Below are positions 18,695 through 27,160 of a stretch of DNA of 64,000 nt, piece after piece. Position 1 is the stretch's first letter. Every line of letters starts with the position of its first letter. Made by a program: the position numbers and the translations under genes. The notes below the pieces were generated by a model, which saw only the letters and a program-made list of their open reading frames with translations, was not told the origin of the DNA and made no database searches. Origin of the DNA: Kribbella sp. ALI-6-A (GTDB lineage: Bacteria; Actinomycetota; Actinomycetes; Propionibacteriales; Kribbellaceae); the NCBI RefSeq assembly GCF_001984195.1, contig NZ_MTQN01000007.1, positions 1 to 64,000 on the forward strand, in the 5' to 3' direction.

Positions 18695-18758
18695 AATGAA
18701 GGGGGTGGGTGGGAGCAGGCACCGTGCGAGCGTTAGCGAGCGGAGGCGCCCGCGTGGG
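18670..18758 (-). repeat. dispersed repeat module, copy 2
   Basis: This 89-base stretch is the second copy of the module at 6856-6943 and overlaps the third 44-base unit. It ends only 3 bases before the stop codon (18762) of the minus-strand ABC permease gene, again immediately 3' of a minus-strand gene. The stretch 18367-18761 between the GAF-ANTAR gene start and the permease stop has no other credible gene. Confidence 0.7.
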
Positions 18759-18761
18759 GGA

Positions 18762-19481
18762 TTACTCGGCGGTGGAGAGGACGAGCGATCGGAGCTTGGC
18801 GACGGCCAGGGTGAGGCCGCCGACCGTGACCACGACGAGGAGGATCGTGGCGATCGGAAGCTTGACCGCGGACTCCACCTGCGGAGCGTCGGTGAGCTTG
18901 CTGATCAGCGCGAGCGACCACTGCTGGACCGACAACACCTTCGCGCCGTCGACGTACTGGCCCATCACGCTTTCCCAGAGCAGGGAGTAGATCAGGCCCA
19001 CCGTGACCGCGTTGCCGGAGAACACCGAAAGGGCGGTGAAGATCGCGACGTACGCGATACCGGCGACCAGAGAACCGATGCCGAAGGCAACTGCAGTCCG
19101 GACGTCCCCGGAGTCGAGCACGACACCCGCCAGCAGGATCGGCAGCGCGCCGAGCAGCAGGACCACGCCGATCGCGACGAAAGCCTTGGTGAGCACGATC
19201 GTGGAGCGTTTGATCGGCTTGCTGAGCAAATAGACGATCGAGCCGTCGTCGATCTCGGAGGCGATCGCGCCGGTGCCGGCGACCAGGGCGACGAGCGGCA
19301 GGATGACCGCGAGGCCGAGTTGCTGCAGCAGGGCGGGTTGCAGGCCGGTCTTGTCGTCGACGGTCAGCGCGAGTAGCACGCTGAGCGCGACGAAGACGCC
19401 GGGCAGGACGTAGAGCAGGAGACCGCGGCGGTGGCCGAAGAGCGTGGCCAGGGTGAGCCGGGCGATCGTGCGGGGGACCAT
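18762..19481 (-). CDS. ABC transporter permease (ABC-2 type), pair B
   Basis: The protein has 239 residues and six predicted membrane helices of the ABC-2 type. It has the conserved cytoplasmic stretch IASEIDDGSIVYLLSKPIKRSTIVLTKAF after helix 2, as in YXKO/NosY-like permeases that work with the ATPase encoded just upstream. ATG at 19481 overlaps the TGA of that ATPase gene by one base (TGATG), giving tight coupling. The substrate is unknown. It is the last gene of a four-gene operon. Confidence 0.88.
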   Translation of the reverse strand: MVPRTIARLTLATLFGHRRGLLLYVLPGVFVALSVLLALTVDDKTGLQPALLQQLGLAVILPLVALVAGTGAIASEIDDGSIVYLLSKPIKRSTIVLTKAFVAIGVVLLLGALPILLAGVVLDSGDVRTAVAFGIGSLVAGIAYVAIFTALSVFSGNAVTVGLIYSLLWESVMGQYVDGAKVLSVQQWSLALISKLTDAPQVESAVKLPIATILLVVVTVGGLTLAVAKLRSLVLSTAE

Positions 19482-20395
19482 CAACGCCTCCCGACGAGGT
19501 AGGAGAACACGCTCTCGAGGGACTCGTCGGTCGGCGAGACCTCGAGCAGCCGGATGCCGAGGTCGCGGGCGAGCGTGGGGACGAGCCGGCTGAAGCGTTC
19601 GAAGTCGACCACCCGGACCTGCAGCGCCGCGGCGTCGAGGTCGGCGCCGGTTGTCGACGGGTCGCCGATCAGCGCGGCGGCGAGCCGGCGGTTGTCGCTG
19701 GAGCGCAGCCGGTACAGCATCGGGCGGTCGGTCATCAGCGTGCGGATCGCGCGGTAGTCGCCGGAGGCCGCGTGCCGCCCGGACACGACCACCTCGATGT
19801 GGGTGGCGACCTGCTGCACCTCCTCCAGGATGTGCGAGCTGAACAGCACCGTGCGGCCGTCGCTGCCCATCTTGCGCAGCAGTTCCATCAGGTGCAGCCG
19901 TTGCCGCGGGTCCATGCCGTTGAAGGGTTCGTCGAGCAGCAGCACCGCCGGCTCGTGCACGAGCGCGGCGGCCATCTTGATCCGCTGCTTCATGCCCTTC
20001 GAGTACGTCGCGATGCGGCGCCCGGCCGCGTCCTCCATCGCCACGGTCGCGATGGCCGCGCTCGCGGCGTCGCCCGGCTGCGACAGGCCGTGCAGCTCGG
20101 CGTTCGCCCGGACGAAGTCACCGCCGGTCAGCGTGTCGTAGACCGCTTCGGTCTCCGGCACGAGGCCGATCTGCGAGTAGGCCTGCTCGTTGCGCCACAC
20201 CGGTACGCCGTCCAGCGTGACGGCGCCGACCGACGGCGGCAGGAAGCCCGCCATCATCGTGATCAGCGTGGACTTGCCGGCGCCGTTCGGTCCCAGCAGG
20301 CCGGTGACGCCCGGGCCGATCGTCATCGTCACGTCGTTGACCGCGACGACGTTGCCGTACCAGCGGGAGACCTTGTCGATCTGGATCACGCTCAC
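19481..20395 (-). CDS. ABC transporter ATP-binding protein, pair B
   Basis: The protein has 304 residues. Walker A GPNGAGKST is near residue 35, signature YSKGMKQR (a variant of LSGGQ) near 128, Walker B VLLLDEPFNGMDP near 152, and the switch His in FSSHIL near 182. A C-terminal domain of about 90 residues follows, as in the multidrug/DrrA-like or CcmA-like subgroup. GTG at 20395 overlaps the upstream TGA by four bases (GTGA). It should pair with the permease at 18762. Confidence 0.93.
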   Translation of the reverse strand: MSVIQIDKVSRWYGNVVAVNDVTMTIGPGVTGLLGPNGAGKSTLITMMAGFLPPSVGAVTLDGVPVWRNEQAYSQIGLVPETEAVYDTLTGGDFVRANAELHGLSQPGDAASAAIATVAMEDAAGRRIATYSKGMKQRIKMAAALVHEPAVLLLDEPFNGMDPRQRLHLMELLRKMGSDGRTVLFSSHILEEVQQVATHIEVVVSGRHAASGDYRAIRTLMTDRPMLYRLRSSDNRRLAAALIGDPSTTGADLDAAALQVRVVDFERFSRLVPTLARDLGIRLLEVSPTDESLESVFSYLVGRR

Positions 20396-21297
20396 CCGTG
20401 GGCCACCTTCGCGTACCGGCGGTTCAGGCCCCAGACGCACAGGCCGACGATCACCAGGTAGACCCCGAGAAACACCAGGCCCTGCGTGGTGGTCGGCATC
20501 CAGCCGTCGCTGTCGTCGCGGAACAGGAACGTGCCGAGCGTGCGGGACAGCGTGAACGGCGAACCCAGGTTGGCGAATCGGGCCGCCGTGCTGTCCATGG
20601 TCTGGTCGGGGTCGAGGATCGCGGTGGTGGTGATGGTCGCGGTGAACGACACGATCAGCACGGTGATGATCGCCGCGACGGCGAAGCCCCGGCGCGGGGT
20701 CGCGGCCGCGATCAGGCCGCCGATCGACGCGAGCAGGATCGACAGCAGCAGCCCACCCGCGAGCCCGACGGCGAACTCCTTCGTCATGTCGGTGACGTCG
20801 AACTTCGCCAGCAGCGCCCCGACGTACAGGATGAACAGCGGGATGCCGATCAGGATCAGCAGCGCGATCACCAGGGCGCCGAGCTTGGCCAGCGCATAGT
20901 CCGTACGACGTGGCGGCCGGGCCAGGTACAGCACGATCGAGCCGTAGCGCAGGTCGCGGGAGAACAGCTGCGGCGCCTGCGAGGCGAGGTAGAGCGCGAT
21001 CACCGGCTGCAGGAAGAAAACGTAGTGGGCCGGGATGATCGGCGGGCTGTCGAGCTTCATCGCGACCTCGATGCCGACGATGATCGCGACCGGGACCACC
21101 ATCACCGCGAGCAGCAGGATCGGCATCACCTTGGACTTGCCGGACCGGCCGAGTCCGTAGGCGTGCCGGACGCTGGCGACCAGCAGAGCCTGGGTGATCG
21201 CGAACCGGCCGAGCCGCGGGCCCTCGTAGTGCCGGTAGCCGATGTCGTGGATGACGCCGGTCCGCGGGTTCTGCTGCGGCGCGAACTGCTCAGACAC
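20392..21297 (-). CDS. ABC transporter permease, pair A
   Basis: The protein has 301 residues with about six membrane helices. It begins with a soluble N-terminus (VSEQFAPQQNPRTGVIHDIGYRHYEGPRLGR) that is characteristic of a subfamily of actinobacterial ABC-2 permeases. The cytoplasmic part FSRDLRYGSIVLYLARPPRRTDYALAKLGA is the ABC-2 coupling region. The GTG at 21297 overlaps the upstream ATPase gene by eight bases; the open frame continues upstream inside that gene and is not used. Confidence 0.9.
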   Translation of the reverse strand: MSEQFAPQQNPRTGVIHDIGYRHYEGPRLGRFAITQALLVASVRHAYGLGRSGKSKVMPILLLAVMVVPVAIIVGIEVAMKLDSPPIIPAHYVFFLQPVIALYLASQAPQLFSRDLRYGSIVLYLARPPRRTDYALAKLGALVIALLILIGIPLFILYVGALLAKFDVTDMTKEFAVGLAGGLLLSILLASIGGLIAAATPRRGFAVAAIITVLIVSFTATITTTAILDPDQTMDSTAARFANLGSPFTLSRTLGTFLFRDDSDGWMPTTTQGLVFLGVYLVIVGLCVWGLNRRYAKVAHG

Positions 21298-22189
21298 TGA
21301 AGACCTCTTCCAGCCGATGCCGGTGCGGTTCGACCCGGACCAGACCCAGCCCGAGCTCGGCGACGGTGTCGCGGACCAGGTCGTAGGTCGCGTCGCCGGT
21401 GATCTCCACCAGCACCAACGGCCCTTCGGCTCGGGCCCGCGCACCCGCGTGAGCCAGCGCGGCTCCGAGCCGGTCACGGCCGCTCAGGTCGCGCACCTCC
21501 ACAGCCAGTACGCCGGTCTCGCCGGTCAGCGCGGCCTTCGACTCCGAGCGGAGCAGGCGGCCGCCGTCCAGAACGACGATGTGGTCGCAGACGGACTCCA
21601 GCTCACCGAGCAGGTGCGACGTGATCAGGACCGGGATGCCGAACTCGGTGCCGATCCGCCGGACCAGCGCGAGCATCTCGTCGCGGCCGGCCGGGTCGAG
21701 GCCGTTGGTCGGTTCGTCCAGCAGGACGAGCTTCGGATCGTGTGTCAGCGCCTGCGCCAGCTTGACCCGCTGCTTCATACCGGTCGAGTAACCGCCCATC
21801 GGCCGGTAGCGAGCCTCGTCCAGTCCGACGTGCCGCAGGACGTCGGCCGCGCGTTCGCGGGCCGCCGTGGCGGGCAGCCCGGACATCTGGCCGAGGTGGA
21901 CGACGAACTCGGTCGCGGAGACGTCGGGCGGCAGGCAGTCGTGCTCGGGCATGTAGCCGACCAGCGCCCGGACCGCCTCGCCACCGGTGACCACGTCGTG
22001 TCCCAGCACGATGGCACTTCCGGCGGTCGGGGCGATCAGTCCGAGCAGGATCTTCAGCAGGGTCGACTTGCCGGCACCATTGGCTCCGACCAGTCCGGTC
22101 ACGCCGGACCCCACCTCGACGGTCAGCTCGTCCAGTGCCGTCACACGGGGGTAGCGCTTGGTCAGCGCAGTGGTCGCGATCACAGGCAC
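21290..22189 (-). CDS. ABC transporter ATP-binding protein, pair A
   Basis: The protein has 299 residues. Walker A GANGAGKST is near residue 36, signature YSTGMKQR near 134, Walker B LVLLDEPTNGLDP near 153, and the switch His in ITSHLL near 188. It is the first gene of the minus-strand operon (ATPase A, permease A, ATPase B, permease B). The two ATPases are related but clearly different, so this is an old duplication of a pair. The GTG start lies 10 bases from the large inverted repeat at 22200. Confidence 0.93.
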   Translation of the reverse strand: MPVIATTALTKRYPRVTALDELTVEVGSGVTGLVGANGAGKSTLLKILLGLIAPTAGSAIVLGHDVVTGGEAVRALVGYMPEHDCLPPDVSATEFVVHLGQMSGLPATAARERAADVLRHVGLDEARYRPMGGYSTGMKQRVKLAQALTHDPKLVLLDEPTNGLDPAGRDEMLALVRRIGTEFGIPVLITSHLLGELESVCDHIVVLDGGRLLRSESKAALTGETGVLAVEVRDLSGRDRLGAALAHAGARARAEGPLVLVEITGDATYDLVRDTVAELGLGLVRVEPHRHRLEEVFSV

Positions 22190-22199
22190 CCGCCAACCT

Positions 22200-22275
22200 T
22201 AGGGCATGTCTGCCGATTCCCCGCCTACTGCCGAGCACCTGCTCGCTACGGCGGGGAATCGGCAGACATGCCCTA
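22200..22275. repeat. 26-base perfect inverted repeat with nested hairpin
   Basis: Bases 22200-22225 and 22250-22275 are exact reverse complements (26 of 26), starting TAGGGCATGTCTGCC. The 24-base interior holds a further 5-base-pair hairpin (CGAGC ACCT GCTCG, 22232-22245). The element sits between two divergent gene starts (22189 and 22369), so it is not placed to terminate either. A miniature transposable element or insertion-sequence end pair is possible, as is an RNA hairpin in a leader. Confidence 0.85.
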
Positions 22276-22368
22276 GTGGTAGACCGGCTCGCCGCAGAAT
22301 CGTGAGCCGTTGCGGTCGCGTCCCAAAACCGTTGGCCGGGCGAGTGGGCCGCTGGTTACCGTTCGCGG

Positions 22369-23262
22369 ATGGACATCAGACCAGCTCGGCCGGACGACGC
22401 CGAGGCGATTTCGGCGGTGCGCTGGGACGTCTTCCCGTACTCGGTGATGTCGGCCGCGACCGTCCGGCACGATCTCGACACCGTGGTGGACGAGCAGCGT
22501 GCGCTCAAGCTGGTCGCGGAGGTCGACGGCCGGGTTGTAGCGTTCGGCTCGACCGGACTCAACACCTGGACGAGTGAACCGGGCCAGGCCTGGCTGACGC
22601 TGTACGTGCATCCGGACCATCGCCTCCGCGGCATCGGCGCGGCGCTGGTCGAGCGGCTGCACGACCATCTCGCCGGGATCGGCGCCGTTCGGGTGCGGAC
22701 CTTCGCCACCCGGACCGGAGTCGATTTCGCCAAGCGGCGTGGGTACGACGGCTCGCGGCAGATGCACTACGCCGGGATCGACCTGCGGCAGCCGTTGCCG
22801 GAGCAGCCGCCCACGCCGGACGGCATCCAGCTGGTCGGCCTCGACCAGGTGACCGCGCGGCAGGCGTACGAGGCCGACACGATCGCGAGCCGGGACGAGC
22901 CGGGCGATTCGCCGATCGACGCCGTCGACTTCGACGAGTGGGTGCGGGAGATCTGGCAGGCGCCCGGGCTGAACAAGGCGCTCTCGGTCGCGGCGATGGC
23001 CGGCGACGAGATGGTGTCGTTCCATGCGGTCGAGACGGCCGGGGACCGGGCCTGGGCGGGCATGACCGGCACGCTGCCGGCGTACCGGGGGCGGGGGCTG
23101 GCGAAGCTGGTGAAGTCGGTCGCGTTGCGGCGCGCGGCGGCCGCCGGAATCACCGGGGCGTTCACCTCGAACGACGACGAGAACGGTCCGATGCTTGCCG
23201 TGAACAACTGGCTCGGCTACCGCCGGGTGGAGACGCAGACAGGGCTGCTTCGCCCGCTGTGA
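22369..23262 (+). CDS. GNAT acetyltransferase with two GNAT domains (copy 1)
   Basis: The protein has 297 residues and carries two acetyl-CoA-binding folds in tandem. The first has LTLYVHPDHRLRGIGAALVERL (about 77-98), and the second has MTGTLPAYRGRGLAKLVKSVALRRAAAAGITGAFTSND (about 228-265), ending in NNWLGYRRVETQTGLLRPL. The Q/RxxGxG/A pyrophosphate loop is present in both (RLRGIGAAL and RGRGLAKL). The substrate is unknown. The next gene is a paralogue of similar length and plan. The inverted repeat at 22200-22275 lies upstream. Confidence 0.9.
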   Translation: MDIRPARPDDAEAISAVRWDVFPYSVMSAATVRHDLDTVVDEQRALKLVAEVDGRVVAFGSTGLNTWTSEPGQAWLTLYVHPDHRLRGIGAALVERLHDHLAGIGAVRVRTFATRTGVDFAKRRGYDGSRQMHYAGIDLRQPLPEQPPTPDGIQLVGLDQVTARQAYEADTIASRDEPGDSPIDAVDFDEWVREIWQAPGLNKALSVAAMAGDEMVSFHAVETAGDRAWAGMTGTLPAYRGRGLAKLVKSVALRRAAAAGITGAFTSNDDENGPMLAVNNWLGYRRVETQTGLLRPL

Positions 23263-23390
23263 CGCTCATGCGGCGGGGTACCGGTGGCGGCGTTCACGCA
23301 CCGGAGTCTGTTGGGCTGTTGACACCGGTCCAGTCCTGATCGACCCGGTGCAGCGATATCTTCCGCAGTACTTCGGTGGAAGGAGTTCCG

Positions 23391-24275
23391 ATGGAGATCA
23401 GGCCACCTGTTCCCGCCGACGCCGAGTCGGCGCTGGCGCTGCACGATCTCGTCGCGCCGTTCCTGGCGATCACCGGAGGAGGACTTCGCCGCCTGGCCGG
23501 CGCGCGGTCCGGGCCCGGCGGCACCGTCCTCGCCGCAGTCGAGGACGGGCAGGTGATCGGCTGGTTGACCACGGCCCTGATCTCCGGCTCGGACCCGCTG
23601 GACGGGCAACTCCGGCTGATGGTGCACCCGGACCACCGCCTGCGTGGGGTCGGCACGCGGCTGCTGGAGATCGCCCACGAACGGTTGAAGGAAGCCGGCG
23701 CCGTGAGCGCGCGAGTGTTCGCGGAGCCGGCGTCGGTCGAGTGGGCGTCGCGGTGGGGTTACCGCGAGACCCGGCGGGTCCACTACGTGAGCATGGCGCC
23801 CGCCGACGCGCCGGCGCTGCCACCGGTGCCGGACGGGATGCGGCTGGTGCCACTGAATGAACTGGATCCCCGGCAGCTGTACGACGCGGAGCAGATCGCG
23901 CAGCGCACCAAGCCGGGCGACGCGAAGATCGTCGGCCAGCCGTACGAGACCTGGCTGAAGTCGATCTGGAACTCACCCGGGATCGTGCTCGACCTGAGCA
24001 TGGCGCTGCTCGACGGGGACCGCGTCGCCGGTTTCACCCTCGGCAACGGCGACCACGAGAAGATCTGGACCCAGATGACCGCGACCCTGCCGGAGTACCG
24101 TGGGCGCGGCCTCGCCAAGCTGGTCAAGTGCGCGGCGCTGCACCGGCCCGCCGAAGCCGGCGTCGTGCGCATGTACACCGCCAACTACGACGGCAACGCC
24201 CCGATGATCGCGGTCAACGAATGGCTCGGCTACCAGCGCACCGCGACGCACGCCGTCCTGATCTGTCCGCTCTGA
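23391..24275 (+). CDS. GNAT acetyltransferase with two GNAT domains (copy 2)
   Basis: The protein has 294 residues with the same plan as copy 1: RLMVHPDHRLRGVGTRLLEIA in the first domain and MTATLPEYRGRGLAKLVKCAALHRPAEAGVVRMYTANYDGNAPM in the second, ending NEWLGYQRTATHAVLICPL. The two are clear tandem duplicates that have diverged. The ATG at 23391 follows AAGGAG (23380-23385). The peptidase E gene begins 13 bases after its stop, so the two are probably co-transcribed. Confidence 0.9.
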   Translation: MEIRPPVPADAESALALHDLVAPFLAITGGGLRRLAGARSGPGGTVLAAVEDGQVIGWLTTALISGSDPLDGQLRLMVHPDHRLRGVGTRLLEIAHERLKEAGAVSARVFAEPASVEWASRWGYRETRRVHYVSMAPADAPALPPVPDGMRLVPLNELDPRQLYDAEQIAQRTKPGDAKIVGQPYETWLKSIWNSPGIVLDLSMALLDGDRVAGFTLGNGDHEKIWTQMTATLPEYRGRGLAKLVKCAALHRPAEAGVVRMYTANYDGNAPMIAVNEWLGYQRTATHAVLICPL

Positions 24276-24288
24276 CCGAAGGAGTTCC

Positions 24289-25005
24289 TTGCCTGGCTCA
24301 CAGATCTTCGCCCTGGGCGGAGGCGGCTTCTCGATGGAGCCGGACAACCCGTTGCTCGACGACCACCTGCTGTCCCTGACCGGCGTGACCGGCCGCCTGC
24401 CCCGGGTCTGCTTCGTGCCGACCGCGAGCGGCGATTCCCCCGGCTACGTCGAGCGGTTCCTCGACGCGTTCTCGCCGGACCGGGCGGAGGCGTCGGTGCT
24501 GTCCTTGTTCACCCGGACGGTGACGGACCTGGACGCGTTCGTACGGAGTCAGGACGTCGTGTACGTCGGCGGCGGCAACACCGCGAACCTGCTGGCGGTG
24601 TGGCGGGTGCATGGACTCGACCGGGTGCTGAAGGACGCGTACGACGACGGCGTCGTCCTGGCCGGGATCAGCGCCGGGATGAACTGCTGGTTCGAGGCGT
24701 CGGTGACCGACTCGTTCGACGCGAACGGGTGCGACCCGTTGCCCGACGGGCTCGGGCTGCTCGCGGGAAGTGGCTGCCCGCACTACGACGGCGAGGAGCT
24801 GCGGCGCGGGACCTACCTCGACCTGGTCCGCGGTGGGTTCCCGGACGGCTACGCGGCCGAGGACGGAGTCGGGCTGCACTTCCGGGACGGGGAGCTGGTC
24901 GACGTCGTGACGTCTCGTCCCGGCGCCGCCGCGTACGGCGTACGGGCGGCGGACGGGGACGTGGTCGAGGAGCGGCTGGCGGCCCGGTTCCTAGGGGACC
25001 AGTAG
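24289..25005 (+). CDS. peptidase E / cyanophycinase-like serine peptidase (S51)
   Basis: The protein has 238 residues. The nucleophile motif GISAGMNCWF has Ser128, and the downstream SGCPHYDGEELRR carries His165 and Glu residues of the S51 triad. FVPTASGDSPGYVERF and DVVYVGGGNTANLLA are the other conserved blocks. Family members cleave Asp-X dipeptides. The start is TTG at 24289, preceded by GAAGGAG (24278-24284); no ATG or GTG fits as well. The 3' end overlaps the convergent MaoC gene by 15 bases. Confidence 0.9.
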   Translation: MPGSQIFALGGGGFSMEPDNPLLDDHLLSLTGVTGRLPRVCFVPTASGDSPGYVERFLDAFSPDRAEASVLSLFTRTVTDLDAFVRSQDVVYVGGGNTANLLAVWRVHGLDRVLKDAYDDGVVLAGISAGMNCWFEASVTDSFDANGCDPLPDGLGLLAGSGCPHYDGEELRRGTYLDLVRGGFPDGYAAEDGVGLHFRDGELVDVVTSRPGAAAYGVRAADGDVVEERLAARFLGDQ

Positions 25006-25446
25006 GACGACGGTCTCCGCGACGCAGGCCGGCTTGGTGGAGTTCTCCAGCTCGATGACCCACTGCAGCGAGACCTGAACGCCGGCCGGGGTTTCCTGCG
25101 CGCCGGCGATCGACGCGCCTGCCCGGATCCGCGAGCCGACCGGGACCGGCGTCGGGAAGCGGACCTTGTTGACGCCGTAGTTGAGCTTGGCGGTGACGCC
25201 CTCGACCGAGAACAGCTCTTCGCCGAAGCGCGCGATCAGGCTGAGGGTGAGATAGCCGTGCGCGATCGTTCCGCCGTACGGGCCGGTCGCCGCGCGCTCG
25301 ACGTCGACGTGGATCCACTGGTGGTCACCGGTCGCCTCGGCGAACTGGTTCACCTGCTGCTGGGTGATCTCCAGCCACGCGGTCTCGCCGAGCTGGGTGC
25401 CGACCGCGCCGACGACCTCGTCGACTCCGGTGAAGGTGCGGGTCAT
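24991..25446 (-). CDS. MaoC-family (R)-specific enoyl-CoA hydratase
   Basis: This 151-residue single hot-dog domain has the hydratase 2 motif FAEATGDHQWIHVDVERA, with catalytic Asp41 and His46, then GPYGGTIAHGYLTLSLI. It hydrates trans-2-enoyl-CoA (or enoyl-ACP) to the (R)-3-hydroxy form. It is followed upstream, 15 bases away on the same strand, by a FabG-like reductase that acts on the same type of intermediate, so the two form a fatty-acyl unit. Confidence 0.93.
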   Translation of the reverse strand: MTRTFTGVDEVVGAVGTQLGETAWLEITQQQVNQFAEATGDHQWIHVDVERAATGPYGGTIAHGYLTLSLIARFGEELFSVEGVTAKLNYGVNKVRFPTPVPVGSRIRAGASIAGAQETPAGVQVSLQWVIELENSTKPACVAETVVLLVP

Positions 25447-25461
25447 CTCGGGTCTCCAGCC

Positions 25462-26220
25462 TCAGTTGCGGGGTCCGCCGGCGACGTACAGCACCTGGCC
25501 GGAGACGAAGCCGGCTTCCTCGCTGCAGAAGAACGACGCGGCGGCCGCGATGTCCTCGGGCTTGCCCGTCCGGTTCACCGGGATGGTGGCGGCGGTGGCC
25601 TTCTTGAACTCCTCGAAGTCGACGCCGACCCGCGCCGCGGTGGCCGCGGTCATGTCGGTCTCGATGAAGCCCGGCGCGATCGCGTTCGCGGTGATACCGA
25701 ACTTGCCCAGCTCGATCGCCAGCGTCTTGGCCAGGCCCTGCAGGCCGGCCTTCGCCGAGGCGTAGTTGGCCTGGCCGCGGTTGCCCAGCGCCGACGTCGA
25801 CGACAGGAACACCATCCGGCCGTAGCCTGCCTCGACCATGTGCGCCTGGCAGGCCTTCGACATCAGGAAGCTGCCGCGCAGGTGCACCGACATCACGGTG
25901 TCCCAGTCGTCCTCGGACATCTTGAACAGCAGGTTGTCGCGCAGTACGCCGGCGTTGTTGACCAGGATCGTCGGGGCGCCGAGCTCGGCCACCACCCGCT
26001 CGACCGCCGCGGTCACCTGGTCGGACTTGCTGACGTCGCAGCCGACCGCGAGGGCCTTGCCGCCCGCGCCGGTGATCGCGTCGACGGTGCCGGCGCAGGC
26101 CGCCTCGTCCAGGTCCAGCACGGCGACCGCGTTGCCGTCGGCCGCGAGCCGCTGCGCCACGGCGGCGCCGATTCCCCGGGCCGCCCCGGTCACGATCGCC
26201 ACCCGCTGCTGCTCGCTCAT
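25462..26220 (-). CDS. 3-oxoacyl-ACP / acyl-CoA reductase, FabG-like SDR
   Basis: The 252-residue classical SDR has cofactor motif TGAARGIG (residues 11-18), NNAG (about 88), catalytic Ser in FLSSTSALGNRGQANYASAKAGL with Tyr and Lys, and the C-terminal GQVLYVAGGPRN. The Asp in VLDLDEA points to NAD(H) preference. In actinobacteria FabG and MaoC genes in this order act together on (R)-3-hydroxyacyl thioesters. It is preceded by a 90-base gap to the divergent thioesterase gene. Confidence 0.93.
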   Translation of the reverse strand: MSEQQRVAIVTGAARGIGAAVAQRLAADGNAVAVLDLDEAACAGTVDAITGAGGKALAVGCDVSKSDQVTAAVERVVAELGAPTILVNNAGVLRDNLLFKMSEDDWDTVMSVHLRGSFLMSKACQAHMVEAGYGRMVFLSSTSALGNRGQANYASAKAGLQGLAKTLAIELGKFGITANAIAPGFIETDMTAATAARVGVDFEEFKKATAATIPVNRTGKPEDIAAAASFFCSEEAGFVSGQVLYVAGGPRN

Positions 26221-26310
26221 CGCACCTACTCCTGAGTTCGGTTTGGTTTCCGGGATGACATTACCCACGTTGCGCCGAACTGGCCGTGGTCCGGATGGGA
26301 TGATCCTCGT

Positions 26311-26733
26311 GTGGATCATCACAACCGGCACGTCTACCACTGCCCGTTGCGCTGGGGGGACATGGACGCGCTCGGCCACGTGAACAACGGCCGGTACGTC
26401 GACTACCTGCAGGACGCCCGGGTCGACTTTTTGTTCCGGACCGCCAAGGAGCTCGGGGCCGACGACCTGGAGACCGGGCTGCTGGTCGCGCGGCACGAGG
26501 TGCAGTACCGGGCACCGCTGCGGTTCCGCCCGGAACCGGTCCGGATCGAGTTGTGGATCTCCGAGATCAAGGCGGCGTCGTTCACCGTCGACTACGAGAT
26601 CCTGGACGTCGAGCCGTACACGTCCTACGTCCAGGCACGGACCCGGCTGGTCCCGTTCGACTTCGCCGCGAACCGGCTGCGCCGGATCACGCCGATCGAG
26701 CGCGAGGCATTGTCGAAGTTGGTGGGCGAGTGA
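26311..26733 (+). CDS. acyl-CoA thioesterase (4-hydroxybenzoyl-CoA thioesterase fold), copy 1
   Basis: The protein has 140 residues, one hot-dog domain. LRWGDMDALGHVNNGRYVDYLQDARVDFL carries the catalytic Asp and the HVNN motif of the 4HBT family. It hydrolyses acyl-CoA; the acyl group is unknown. GTG at 26311 is the start. Its stop overlaps the start of the second thioesterase gene (GTGA), so the pair is translationally coupled and may form a heteromer. Confidence 0.9.
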   Translation: MDHHNRHVYHCPLRWGDMDALGHVNNGRYVDYLQDARVDFLFRTAKELGADDLETGLLVARHEVQYRAPLRFRPEPVRIELWISEIKAASFTVDYEILDVEPYTSYVQARTRLVPFDFAANRLRRITPIEREALSKLVGE

Positions 26734-27146
26734 AGTTCAGTCATCCCGTATTGGTGCGGTGGTCGGACATCGACTCCTACGACCACGTCAACAACGTGCG
26801 GTACTTCGACTATCTGCAGGAGGCGCGGATCGCGTTCCTGGCCGGGGTGTTCGGGGTCGGCGCGGACGAGTTCTTCGGGCGGTCGCCGGTGGTGCTGGTC
26901 AGCCAGACCGTCGACTATCTGCGGCCGATCGTGCTGCGGCATCCGCCGTACGCCGTCGAGGTCTGGGTGTCCGCGATCGGCACGTCGTCGTACACGCTGC
27001 AGTCGCAGATCGTGGACGCCGCGGAGGGACTGACCTACTGCAAGGCGACCTCCGTCCTGGTCGCCGTGACCGCGGACACGCATGCCAAACGGCCGCTCGA
27101 CGAGACCGAACGGGCAGCCCTCGAGCAGCACGTTGCGGTGGGTTGA
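26730..27146 (+). CDS. acyl-CoA thioesterase (4HBT fold), copy 2
   Basis: The protein has 138 residues. VRWSDIDSYDHVNNVRYFDYLQEARIAFL again carries the Asp and HVNN of the 4HBT family. The GTG at 26730 overlaps the previous stop. The two proteins share the hot-dog core but differ elsewhere, so the duplication is old. Fourteen bases after its stop a globin gene begins. Confidence 0.9.
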   Translation: MKFSHPVLVRWSDIDSYDHVNNVRYFDYLQEARIAFLAGVFGVGADEFFGRSPVVLVSQTVDYLRPIVLRHPPYAVEVWVSAIGTSSYTLQSQIVDAAEGLTYCKATSVLVAVTADTHAKRPLDETERAALEQHVAVG

Positions 27147-27160
27147 GACACTGGATACCG

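Noticed and set aside
18411..18722. Overlapping open frames on both strands in the 18.4-18.7 kb repeat region
   Set aside because: They arise from the 44-base repeat and have no ribosome site or family features.
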